Under the pieces are notes generated by a model that worked only from the letters and a program-made list of their open reading frames with translations, was not told where the DNA came from and searched no databases. Shown piece after piece: positions 5,814-12,935 of a stretch of DNA of 14,743 bases. Numbering within the stretch: the first letter of the stretch is position 1; each line of letters opens with the position of its first letter. The stretch is taken from assembly GCA_934463175.1 (NCBI GenBank), contig CAKSIW010000065.1, forward strand, positions 1 to 14,743. Reading direction: 5' to 3'. Position numbers and translations under genes: made by a program. The stretch is from an uncultured Clostridia bacterium. GTDB lineage: Bacteria > Bacillota > Clostridia > Monoglobales > Monoglobaceae.

Positions 5814-8339
5814 ATGCAGCGTTTTTATACCGAAGACATACCCAAAAGCCCGCGTATTGACGCGCTGAAAGAGGATTTGTTCCGAAAAATGCCTGAAATT
5901 GAGGCAGAACGTGCGTCGCTCATCACGGAATCATATAAGGAAACGGAGGGTATGCCGATTATCACGCGCAGAGCCAAGGCGTTCAGGCATATCCTTGAAA
6001 ATATACCGATTACAATCAGAGATAACGAGCTGATTGTCGGGAGTGCGACGAAATCGCCGAGGAGCTGTCAGGTTTTCCCCGAGTTTTCATATGAATGGCT
6101 TGAGTCGGAGTTTGACACGATTGCAGAGCGCAGTGCCGACCCGTTTTACATATCGGACGAGACAAAAAAGAAGCTGGGAGAGGCATATAAATATTGGAAA
6201 GGCAAGACAACAAGCGAGCTTGCGGCGGCATATATGCGCCCCGAGACAAGGGCTGCGATTGAGCATAATATATTCACCCCCGGCAATTATTTTTATAACG
6301 GAGTCGGACATGTCACCGTTGACTATGGCGAGATTCTGGCAATCGGCTTTGAAGGAATTGTCAGAAAGGCGGAGGAGGCTCTTGCGGCTCTTGATGTTCA
6401 TGACGGCGGATTCTGTTCAAAGAGGGCTTTTCTTGAAGCGGTTGCGGAAAGCTTCAATGCGGCAATTGCATATGCGGAGAGATATTCTGAGCTTGCACGG
6501 AAAATGGCGTCGGAGTGTGCGGACAGCGTGCGCCGTGAGGAACTGCTGAAAATTGCGGATAACTGCGCAAAGGTTCCGCGCAGCGGTGCGGACAGCTTCT
6601 ATGAGGCGTGCCAGTCGTTTTGGTTTGTGCAAATGCTGATTCAGATGGAGTCGAGCGGTCATTCGATTTCCCCCGGGCGTTTTGATGTATATATGTATCC
6701 GTATTTCAAAAAAGATTTGGAAAGCGGAAAAATAACGCGTGAGTTTGCACAGGAACTGATGGACTGTATCTGGATTAAGCTGAATGACCTAAACAAGGCG
6801 AGAGACGCGGCTTCATCGGAAGGGTTTGCGGGCTACAGCCTGTTTCAGAACCTCATTGCCGGCGGTCAGGATAAAAACGGCGAGGACACAACAAATGACC
6901 TGTCGTTCATGTGCATAAATTCATCAATGCATGTCATGCTTCCTCAGCCGTCACTTTCGGTTCGCGTCTGGAACAAAACACCGCACGAATTTCTGATTAA
7001 GGCGGCAAAGCTGACGAGAACGGGAATAGGCTTGCCTGCATACTACAACGACGAGGTCATAATTCCGTCGCTCATCAGCCGCGGACTGACAATGGAAGAT
7101 GCGCGCGAATATAACATAATCGGCTGTGTTGAGCCTCAGAAGGCAGGAAAAACAGAGGGGTGGCACGATGCGGCGTTCTTCAATATGTGCAGACCGCTGG
7201 AGCTTGTTTTTTCAAACGGAGAGGACAAGGGCGAGCTTGTCGGCGTCAGAACGGGCAGTGTGGCGGAAATGAAAAGCTTTGACGAGTTCTACGATGCATA
7301 TAAGGCGCAGATGAACTATGAAATTTCGCTGCTTGCGGACGCGGACAATTCGATTGACAAGGCACATGCGGAAAGATGTCCGCTGCCCTTCCTTTCGGGT
7401 ATGGTTGAGGACTGCATAGGCAGAGGAAAGAGTGTTCAGGAGGGCGGTGCGGTTTATAATTTCACGGGTCCTCAGGGCTTTGGAATTGCCAATATGGCAG
7501 ATGCGCTGTATGCGGTGAAGAAGCTTGTGTTTGATGAAGGAAAATTCACGCTTGAAGAGCTTAAAGAGGCTCTTGATGATAATTTCGGAAGGTCGGAGAC
7601 TGATTCCGAGGCGGAGCGGCTCACGGTCGGCATTGTCCGCGGACTGAACGAAAAGGGCGTTGAAGTCACCAAGGAGCAGATTGCGGAGCTGTACCGCGGA
7701 ATCAAATCGGGCGGAGTCAGCGGCGGTGCGTCAAGGTCGGCTGAAATTCTTGAAATGATTGAAGCCGTTCCGAAGTTCGGCAATGATGTCCCCGAGGTTG
7801 ACGCGTTTGCGCGTGACGTGGCGTATACATACACAAGACCGCTTGAAAAATACAGAAACCCGAGGGGCGGTCAGTTTCAGGCAGGGCTTTATCCCGTTTC
7901 GGCAAATGTTCCGCTGGGCGCACAGACGGGAGCGACGCCTGACGGACGCTATGCGCACACTCCCGTTGCAGACGGAGTTTCACCTGCTGCCGGCAGAGAT
8001 GTTCACGGACCGACGGCAGCGGCAAATTCGGTGTCAAAGCTTGACCACTATATTGCGTCAAACGGAACACTTTTCAATATGAAGTTCCACCCGTCGGCGT
8101 TGAAGGGTGCGTCGGGGCTTGAAAGCTTTGTTGCGCTCATCAGAGGATATTTTGACCAGAAGGGAAGCCACATGCAGTTTAATGTTGTCAGCCGTGAGAC
8201 GCTGATTGACGCGCAGAAGCACCCCGAAAACTATAAAGGTCTTGTTGTCAGGGTTGCGGGCTACAGCGCGCTTTTCACAACGCTTTCAAAATCGCTTCAG
8301 GACGACATAATCAACAGAACCGAGCAAAAGGGCTTTTAA
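5814..8339 (+). CDS. Glycyl radical 1,2-propanediol (diol) dehydratase
   Basis: The 841-residue protein belongs to the glycyl radical enzyme family and most resembles the B12-independent 1,2-propanediol dehydratase of fucose-fermenting gut Clostridia. It removes water from the diol to give propionaldehyde by radical chemistry. Cys438 and Glu440 lie in IIGCVEPQ, the dehydratase thiyl-radical motif. His166 (GVGHVTV), His283 and Ser284 (SSGHSISPGRFD) and Asp452 (GWHDAAFF) match the substrate-binding set known from Clostridium butyricum glycerol dehydratase. The radical Gly816 is in RVAGYSALFTTLSKSLQ at the C-terminus. The start at 5814 is chosen because AAAGGGG precedes it and because MQRFYTEDIPKSPRI then begins like the family; the frame could open at 5751, but that lies upstream of the promoter's -10. 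There is no long N-terminal targeting extension, unlike choline lyases of some BMCs. It is the first gene of the operon and the signature enzyme. Glycerol as substrate cannot be strictly excluded. Confidence 0.94.
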   Translation: MQRFYTEDIPKSPRIDALKEDLFRKMPEIEAERASLITESYKETEGMPIITRRAKAFRHILENIPITIRDNELIVGSATKSPRSCQVFPEFSYEWLESEFDTIAERSADPFYISDETKKKLGEAYKYWKGKTTSELAAAYMRPETRAAIEHNIFTPGNYFYNGVGHVTVDYGEILAIGFEGIVRKAEEALAALDVHDGGFCSKRAFLEAVAESFNAAIAYAERYSELARKMASECADSVRREELLKIADNCAKVPRSGADSFYEACQSFWFVQMLIQMESSGHSISPGRFDVYMYPYFKKDLESGKITREFAQELMDCIWIKLNDLNKARDAASSEGFAGYSLFQNLIAGGQDKNGEDTTNDLSFMCINSSMHVMLPQPSLSVRVWNKTPHEFLIKAAKLTRTGIGLPAYYNDEVIIPSLISRGLTMEDAREYNIIGCVEPQKAGKTEGWHDAAFFNMCRPLELVFSNGEDKGELVGVRTGSVAEMKSFDEFYDAYKAQMNYEISLLADADNSIDKAHAERCPLPFLSGMVEDCIGRGKSVQEGGAVYNFTGPQGFGIANMADALYAVKKLVFDEGKFTLEELKEALDDNFGRSETDSEAERLTVGIVRGLNEKGVEVTKEQIAELYRGIKSGGVSGGASRSAEILEMIEAVPKFGNDVPEVDAFARDVAYTYTRPLEKYRNPRGGQFQAGLYPVSANVPLGAQTGATPDGRYAHTPVADGVSPAAGRDVHGPTAAANSVSKLDHYIASNGTLFNMKFHPSALKGASGLESFVALIRGYFDQKGSHMQFNVVSRETLIDAQKHPENYKGLVVRVAGYSALFTTLSKSLQDDIINRTEQKGF

Positions 8340-8350
8340 GAGGAAAACAT

Positions 8351-9142
8351 ATGGAAAAGGAATATTTGCAAAAACGCGGAAGAATATTTGACATTCAGCG
8401 GTTTTCGGTGCATGACGGACCCGGCGTGAGAACAATTGTATTTCTGAAGGGCTGCGTTCTCCGCTGCCGCTGGTGCTGCAATCCCGAGTCGCAGAGCTGT
8501 GAAATTGAAAGCATGGTTCGGGACGGAAAATGTGAAATTGTGGGACGTGATGTGACGGTTGAGGAGGTCATGGAAACGGTTGAGCGCGACAGAATATACT
8601 ATCGCCGTTCGGGCGGAGGTATGACACTTTCGGGCGGCGAAAGTCTTGTTCAGGCTGAGTTTGCGGCGGCATTGCTTGAAGCCTGTGCTGAAAGCGGAAT
8701 AAACACAGCACTGGAATCGACAGGCTGTGCAGGCTTTGAAAAGATTAAGCTGCTGCTTCCGAATCTTGACCTTTATCTCATGGATATAAAGCACTTGAAC
8801 AGCGCAAAGCATAAGGAATTTACGGGTCAGCCGAACGGGCTTATACTCGAAAATGCGGTTAAAATTGCAGAAAATGCAAAACGGCTGATTATACGGGTTC
8901 CCGTCATTCCGACCTTCAACGATACGGTCGGCGAAATTTCGGACATTGCGGAATTTGCGGCACACCTTAACGGTGTTGAGGAGCTTCATCTGCTGCCGTA
9001 CCACAGGCTTGGCGAGGACAAGTATAAGGCACTCGGACGCGAATACTATATGAAAGGCGCGGAGCTGATTCCCGAAGACCGCATTGAGGAGCTGAAGGAA
9101 GCTGTTGAGAAAAAAGGCTTGCGCTGTCTGATTGGAGGCTGA
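8351..9142 (+). CDS. Radical-SAM glycyl radical enzyme activase
   Basis: This 263-residue activase would use SAM and a reduced [4Fe-4S] cluster to abstract hydrogen from Gly816 of the dehydratase. The N-terminus FDIQRFSVHDGPGVRTIVFL (13-32) is the activase signature. Cys35, 39 and 42 form CxxxCxxC (GCVLRCRWC), and TLSGGES (92-98) is the SAM-binding GGE region. Activases of diol dehydratase type usually insert a ferredoxin-like domain with two further cluster motifs between the radical-SAM cysteines and the GGE motif. Here that stretch is a short linker with only Cys43, Cys50 and Cys61 and no CxxCxxC, so the protein resembles the compact pyruvate formate-lyase activase. AGAGG precedes the ATG, which starts 11 bases after the dehydratase stop, so the two are cotranscribed. 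The function is well supported by motif and neighbour. Confidence 0.94.
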   Translation: MEKEYLQKRGRIFDIQRFSVHDGPGVRTIVFLKGCVLRCRWCCNPESQSCEIESMVRDGKCEIVGRDVTVEEVMETVERDRIYYRRSGGGMTLSGGESLVQAEFAAALLEACAESGINTALESTGCAGFEKIKLLLPNLDLYLMDIKHLNSAKHKEFTGQPNGLILENAVKIAENAKRLIIRVPVIPTFNDTVGEISDIAEFAAHLNGVEELHLLPYHRLGEDKYKALGREYYMKGAELIPEDRIEELKEAVEKKGLRCLIGG

Positions 9143-9146
9143 AAAA

Positions 9147-9509
9147 ATGTCGGAAAATTTGAATATGCATGACAAAATGAGAATAATTCAGGAAATTGTT
9201 CCGGGACGGCAGATAACGCTTGCGCATATCATCGCAAACCCCGATGAAATTCTCTACAGACAGGTGGGGCTTGAAGCAAAAGCGGCAGGCGCAATCGGGA
9301 TTGTGACGGTGACACCAGCGGAAACGGCGATAATTCTCGGAGATATTGCGATAAAGGCGGCGGGGGTGAGCATTGGCTTTGCAGACAGGGTCAGCGGCTC
9401 ATTGCTTGTCACGGGAACAGTTTCCGAGGTTGAAGCCGCACTGACGGCTCTGTCGGACTATGCGGAGCATAAGCTCGGATTTGAGGTCTGCGGCATAACA
9501 AAAACATAA
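9147..9509 (+). CDS. pduU: BMC shell protein, circularly permuted hexamer (PduU/EutS type)
   Basis: The protein has 120 residues, close to the size of PduU and EutS. The start MSENLNMHDKMRIIQEIVPG and RQITLAHIIANP match the EutS/PduU N-terminal beta-barrel strand and linker. VTPAETAIILGDIAIKAAGVSIGF then gives the permuted BMC fold. These hexamers are minor facets of microcompartment shells with a small barrel over the pore. The ATG at 9147 follows GGAGG by 8 bases; the ribosome site lies in the last codons of the activase gene, so translation is probably coupled. An in-frame TTG at 9132 lies before that site and is rejected. It is the last gene before an internal promoter. PduU and EutS cannot be told apart by sight; the diol pathway favours the PduU name. 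Confidence 0.9.
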   Translation: MSENLNMHDKMRIIQEIVPGRQITLAHIIANPDEILYRQVGLEAKAAGAIGIVTVTPAETAIILGDIAIKAAGVSIGFADRVSGSLLVTGTVSEVEAALTALSDYAEHKLGFEVCGITKT

Positions 9510-9555
9510 AACAAATAAAAAATCACAAAAACAAAGAAAAAACCACAAAAACCTG

Positions 9556-9584
9556 TTGACATATGGTATATGATGTGGTAAAAT
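9556..9584 (+). promoter_or_regulatory. Internal promoter before the aldolase gene
   Basis: In the 130-bp AT-rich gap after the PduU-like gene there is TTGACA (9556-9561), 17 bases, TAAAAT (9579-9584). The spacer contains the dyad CATATGGTATATG (9560-9572), which could be bound by a regulator. Transcription from here would start near 9591 and give about 49 bases of leader before the aldolase ATG. No terminator hairpin is visible before it, so read-through from the first promoter probably also occurs. Confidence 0.7.
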
Positions 9585-9639
9585 AACATTAAATAAAGAA
9601 AATAAAAGAAATTTAAAGATATAAAGGAGAAATTTTATT

Positions 9640-10446
9640 ATGATGTCGGAATACGAAATCAAGAAACAAATCTGTGACATTGGCAAGAGAATCTATGACA
9701 GAAGAATGGTTGCCGCAAACGACGGAAACATTTCGGTCAAGATTTCTGACAATGAATACCTCTGCACACCGACAGGTGTCAGCAAGGGCTTCATGACCCC
9801 CGAATACATATGCAAAATTGACGGTGACGGAAACATTCTTCATGCAAACAAGGGCTTCAAGCCTTCATCGGAGATTAAAATGCATCTCAGAGTGTATAAA
9901 AAGCGTCCCGATGTTCAGTCGGTTGTTCATGCTCACCCAATTTATGCAACAAGCTTTGCAATTGCAGGCATTCCGCTGACACAGCCGATTATGCCTGAGG
10001 CTGTCATCGCTCTCGGCTGCGTTCCGATTGCGGAATACGGAACACCGTCAACAGATGAGATTCCTGATGCGGTTGAGAAGTATCTGCCGTATTACGATGC
10101 GGTTCTCCTTGAAAATCACGGAGCGCTCACATATTCCGATTCGCTTCTTGCGGCATATCACAAGATGGAATCCGTTGAGTTCTATGCAGAGCTTCTGTTC
10201 CACTCAAAGCAGCTGGGCGGACCGAAGGAGTTTAACAAGGAGCAGCTCAAAAAGCTTTATGAGGTCAGAAGAAAATTCGGTATGTCGGGAAAGCACCCGG
10301 CTGACCTTTGCCCGAACAAGAAAAACGGCGGCATGAGCTGTCATAACTGCGGAATCCCGGATTGTGCGGTTTCAGAGGACGACGGCAAGGACGCAGAGCT
10401 GATTGCACAGATAACAAAAAGAGTTATGGAGCAGCTCGGAAAATAG
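9640..10446 (+). CDS. fucA: Class II aldolase, L-fuculose-1-phosphate aldolase type, with BMC targeting tail
   Basis: The 268-residue protein has the zinc-dependent class II aldolase fold. It would split L-fuculose-1-phosphate (and possibly L-rhamnulose-1-phosphate) into DHAP and L-lactaldehyde. Glu78 (KPSSEIKMH), His97 and His99 (VVHAHPIYATSF) and His160 (ENHGALTYS) correspond to the catalytic Glu and zinc histidines of E. coli FucA. It is about 50 residues longer than E. coli FucA. The extension has a four-cysteine cluster (Cys224, 234, 237, 242 within DLCPNKKNGGMSCHNCGIPDC), an acidic linker, and a final helix AELIAQITKRVMEQLGK (252-268) of the amphipathic kind that sends cargo into microcompartments. 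AAGGAG precedes the ATG by about 11. A second ATG follows at once, and the choice changes one residue. The substrate is inferred from context: a diol dehydratase BMC implies lactaldehyde production. Confidence 0.88.
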   Translation: MMSEYEIKKQICDIGKRIYDRRMVAANDGNISVKISDNEYLCTPTGVSKGFMTPEYICKIDGDGNILHANKGFKPSSEIKMHLRVYKKRPDVQSVVHAHPIYATSFAIAGIPLTQPIMPEAVIALGCVPIAEYGTPSTDEIPDAVEKYLPYYDAVLLENHGALTYSDSLLAAYHKMESVEFYAELLFHSKQLGGPKEFNKEQLKKLYEVRRKFGMSGKHPADLCPNKKNGGMSCHNCGIPDCAVSEDDGKDAELIAQITKRVMEQLGK

Positions 10447-10464
10447 ATTTCGGGAGGCAGTGAC

Positions 10465-10953
10465 ATGACTGATGAAATGCTGAACCGCATAGCCGATGCG
10501 GTTGCAAGGGAAATCGGCGGTGCGGACAACGGTTCAATCGGTCTCAAAAGAGCAAAAAGGCTGATTGAGCTTGTTGAAAAAAGAGCGTCGGAGCTTGGTG
10601 TGAATGCGGTTGTTGCGGTGTCGGACGGCGGTGCAAGACCTGTTGCCGCGGAATGCATGGACAATGCATATATTGCAAGCTTTGACATTGCCTTGAATAA
10701 GTCATACACAGCGGTTGCGCTGAAAATGCCGACGGTGAAGCTGAAGAATCTGGCACAGCCCGGCGGTTCGCTTTACGGAATCCAGTTCACGAACAACGGA
10801 AAAATTGTCGTGTTCGGCGGCGGTGACCTGCTTGTGTATAAAGGAAGAATAATAGGCGGCATAGGCGTCAGCGGAGGAACGGAGGAGCAGGACACGGCTC
10901 TTTCGGCATACGGTGCGTCGTGCTTTGAACAAATCATGAAAGGAGAGAAATGA
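10465..10953 (+). CDS. GlcG/HbpS-family protein (PduO C-terminal-domain-like)
   Basis: The 162-residue protein has the GlcG/HbpS fold: SIGLKRAKRLIELVEKRA, then NAVVAVSDGGARPVAAECMD, then DIALNKSYTAVALKMPT, and finally KGRIIGGIGVSGGTEEQD, the family signature near the C-terminus. PduO proteins of B12-dependent propanediol BMCs carry this domain after an adenosyltransferase; here the domain stands alone, which fits a pathway that needs no B12. Some members bind heme, others are of unknown function, so a redox or cofactor role is only a guess. The first 20 residues (MTDEMLNRIADAVAREIGGA) could form an amphipathic helix and may act as a targeting peptide. GGGAGG precedes the ATG, 18 bases after the aldolase stop, and the stop is immediately followed by the GTG of the next gene. 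Confidence 0.85.
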   Translation: MTDEMLNRIADAVAREIGGADNGSIGLKRAKRLIELVEKRASELGVNAVVAVSDGGARPVAAECMDNAYIASFDIALNKSYTAVALKMPTVKLKNLAQPGGSLYGIQFTNNGKIVVFGGGDLLVYKGRIIGGIGVSGGTEEQDTALSAYGASCFEQIMKGEK

Positions 10954-10954
10954 A

Positions 10955-12142
10955 GTGAACAATAATGAAATTGAGCAGATTGTGAAGCAGGTCATTGCAG
11001 GAATGCAGGGCGGCGGAACGAGCGGCGCGGGAAGCAGTGCAGTTCCCAAGACAAGCCGTGTTGCAATGCTCACGTCTTTGGAACACTTTGACATAAAGGA
11101 ATATCCCATTCCCGAAATCGGCGATGATGATATTCTGGTTAAGGTTGAAGGCTGCGGAGTCTGCGGAACCGATGCTCATGAATTCAGAAAAGACCCGTTC
11201 GGTCTCATTCCGGTCAATCTCGGTCATGAGGGAACGGGCGAGATTGTCAAAATGGGCAAAAATGTGAAAAAGGACAGCGCAGGCAAGCCTTTGAAGGTTG
11301 GCGATAAGGTTGTCACCTGTATGATTTTTGCAGACAATCCCGAAATCACAATGTTTGATTTGAACAAACAGAATGTCGGAGGTGCTGATGTTTACGGACT
11401 TCTGCCCGATGACGAAATGCATCTTAAGGGCTGGTTCTCGGATTATCTTGTAATCAAGGGCGGTTCAACGGTATTCAACGTCAGCGACCTTGATCTGGAT
11501 TCGCGCATTTTGATTGAGCCGTGTGCGGTTTTGATTCATGCTGTTGAAAGAGCAAAGACAACGGGAATTCTGAGATTCAACAGCCGTGTTGCGGTTCAGG
11601 GCTGCGGTCCGATCGGACTCATTTGCATTGCGGTTCTGAGAACAATGGGAATTGAGAACATAACAGCGATTGACGGTGAGGAAAAGCGTCTTGCTTTCGC
11701 AAAGAAAATGGGCGCAACCGCAACGGTAAACTTCAAGGAATACAAAGGAATCGAGGCTCTTGCGGACGCGGTTTCGGACAGCTTCGGCGGTCACCTTGCA
11801 GATTTTGCATTCCAGTGTACGGGTTCGCCTGTGGCACACGGAAACATATATAAATTCATCAGAAACGGCGGCGGACTTTGTGAGCTTGGGTTCTTCATCA
11901 ATGGCGGCGATGCAACAATAAATCCGCATTTTGACATGTGCTCAAAGGAAATCACGCTTGTCGGTTCATGGGTATATACCCTCAGAGACTATGCCACAAC
12001 CTTTGACTTTCTGAAGAGAGCAAAGGCAATCGGCATTCCGCTTTCAGAGCTGATCACTCACAAGTTCCCGCTTGAGAAAATCAATGAGGCACTTGTGACA
12101 AATCTGAAAATGGAAGGTCTCAAAATTGCAATTGTTAATTAA
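10955..12142 (+). CDS. Zinc-dependent alcohol dehydrogenase with N-terminal BMC targeting helix
   Basis: This 395-residue medium-chain dehydrogenase probably interconverts an aldehyde and alcohol with NAD(H), recycling NAD inside the shell (propionaldehyde to propanol, or lactaldehyde to propanediol). The catalytic zinc ligands are visible: Cys70 in GCGVCGTDAHEF, His91-Glu92 in LGHEGTGEI, and Glu188 in IEPCAV. The dinucleotide motif GCGPIG is at 216-221, and Asp240 at the end of the next strand (ITAID) favours NAD over NADP. The structural-zinc lobe lacks the usual four cysteines: after VVTC the region is MIFADNPEITMFDLNKQN. The first residues, MNNNEIEQIVKQVIAGM, form an amphipathic helix followed by a Gly/Ser linker, the standard layout of an encapsulation peptide. 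The start is GTG, seven bases after AAGGAGAG and one base after the preceding stop. B12-dependent Pdu systems use an iron-type PduQ instead. Confidence 0.9.
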   Translation: MNNNEIEQIVKQVIAGMQGGGTSGAGSSAVPKTSRVAMLTSLEHFDIKEYPIPEIGDDDILVKVEGCGVCGTDAHEFRKDPFGLIPVNLGHEGTGEIVKMGKNVKKDSAGKPLKVGDKVVTCMIFADNPEITMFDLNKQNVGGADVYGLLPDDEMHLKGWFSDYLVIKGGSTVFNVSDLDLDSRILIEPCAVLIHAVERAKTTGILRFNSRVAVQGCGPIGLICIAVLRTMGIENITAIDGEEKRLAFAKKMGATATVNFKEYKGIEALADAVSDSFGGHLADFAFQCTGSPVAHGNIYKFIRNGGGLCELGFFINGGDATINPHFDMCSKEITLVGSWVYTLRDYATTFDFLKRAKAIGIPLSELITHKFPLEKINEALVTNLKMEGLKIAIVN

Positions 12143-12176
12143 TTAAAAGAATATATAAAACAGGAGGAAAATTAAA

Positions 12177-12452
12177 ATGGCACAGGAAGCATTGGGAATG
12201 ATAGAAACAAGAGGTTTGGTTGCAGCAATCGAGGCAGCCGACGCAATGGTTAAGGCAGCAGAGGTTGTCCTGATCGGAACTGAAAAAATCGGTTCGGGCT
12301 TGGTAAGCGTTATGGTTCGCGGCGATGTCGGCGCGGTTAAGGCTGCTGTTGAAGCAGGCGGCGCAAGCGCACAGGGACTCGGCGAGCTTGTTGCAACACA
12401 TGTAATTCCGAGACCGCATTCGGACGTTGAAAAAATTCTGCCGAAGTTTTAA
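12177..12452 (+). CDS. pduA: BMC hexamer shell protein 1 (PduA/PduJ type)
   Basis: A single BMC domain of 91 residues. MAQEALGMIETRGLVAAIEA and the pore loop EKIGSGLVSVMVRGD (36-50) are nearly those of PduA and PduJ. KIGSGL lines a small polar pore thought to pass diols and restrict aldehydes. The conserved C-terminal part is VATHVIPRPHSDVEKILP. Six copies tile the shell facets. AGGAGG precedes the ATG by about 10. It lies 34 bases after the alcohol dehydrogenase. It is about 90 percent identical to the next shell protein (nine differences in 91 positions by eye), and long stretches of the two genes are identical in DNA, so the pair arose by recent duplication or is kept alike by conversion. 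Confidence 0.96.
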   Translation: MAQEALGMIETRGLVAAIEAADAMVKAAEVVLIGTEKIGSGLVSVMVRGDVGAVKAAVEAGGASAQGLGELVATHVIPRPHSDVEKILPKF

Positions 12453-12467
12453 GGGGTTTTGAATATT

Positions 12468-12842
12468 ATGCCGAAAAAAACTAATGCAAAGGGAGCGGCT
12501 GCTCCTCAGAGCGAGCAGGTGGAGAACACCGAAAAAAAGGTTGTTGTGAAGGAGGAAAAAAGAATGTCACAGGAAGCATTGGGCATGATTGAGACACGCG
12601 GCTTGGTTGCGGCAATTGAGGCCGCAGATTCAATGCTGAAGGCTGCAAATGTCACGCTGATCGGAACTGAGAAAATCGGTTCGGGCTTGGTCAGTGTTAT
12701 GGTTCGCGGCGACGTTGCAGCGGTTAAGGCTGCTGTTGAAGCAGGCGGCGCAAGCGCTCAGGGTCTTGGCGAAATCGTTGCAACACACGTAATTCCGAGA
12801 CCTCATTCGGACGTTGAGAAAATATTGCCAACACTCAAATAA
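12468..12842 (+). CDS. pduJ: BMC hexamer shell protein 2 (PduA/PduJ type) with N-terminal extension and internal start
   Basis: From ATG 12468 the protein has 124 residues: a 32-residue tail rich in Lys, Glu, Ala and Gln (MPKKTNAKGAAAPQSEQ and on to KEEKR), then a complete PduA-type BMC domain beginning MSQEALGMIETRG with the pore loop KIGSGL. The tail ends in codons that spell GAAGGAGGAAAAAAGA, a consensus ribosome site placed 8 bases before the in-frame ATG at 12564. A standard 92-residue shell protein could therefore start there. The upstream start has a weaker AAGGGG about 11 bases away. Either start may be used, or both, giving plain and tailed subunits. The tail lies on the N-terminal side of the hexamer, the face usually assigned to the cytosol. 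It follows shell protein 1 by 15 bases. The pduJ label is by position only. Confidence 0.9.
   Translation: MPKKTNAKGAAAPQSEQVENTEKKVVVKEEKRMSQEALGMIETRGLVAAIEAADSMLKAANVTLIGTEKIGSGLVSVMVRGDVAAVKAAVEAGGASAQGLGEIVATHVIPRPHSDVEKILPTLK
12549..12566 (+). promoter_or_regulatory. Internal ribosome binding site and ATG in shell gene 2
   Basis: AAGGAGG (12549-12555), 8 bases, ATG (12564-12566). This is the best ribosome site in the gene and points directly to the residue where all ordinary PduA-type proteins begin. It supports translation of a short isoform. Confidence 0.7.
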
Positions 12843-12851
12843 TCTATATAA

Positions 12852-12902
12852 GCACCGCTTGCGGTGCGTAATGGCGAAGGGGACGGGGATTTTCCCTGTC
12901 CC
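12852..12902 (+). other. Intercistronic double hairpin between shell genes and eutN-like gene
   Basis: GCACCGC-TT-GCGGTGC (12852-12867) is a perfect stem; a second stem pairs GGGACGGGGA (12880-12889) with TCCCTGTCCC (12893-12902), with one G-U pair and a TTT loop. No U-run follows, so these are not standard terminators. They may block 3' decay of the abundant shell-protein message or partly terminate, lowering output of the vertex protein. The role is inferred. Confidence 0.6.
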
Positions 12903-12935
12903 GCAGTCATTATTCAAAAGGAGGAGTTGTACCGA

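Noticed and set aside
8336..9175. Minus-strand frame of 279 codons
   Set aside because: It is antisense to the activase, whose motifs are all intact; it has no family features and no ribosome site.
12864..12935. 24-residue N-terminal extension of the EutN-like protein
   Set aside because: It would cover the intercistronic hairpins, has no ribosome site, and the AAAAGGAGGAG before 12936 matches the normal family start.
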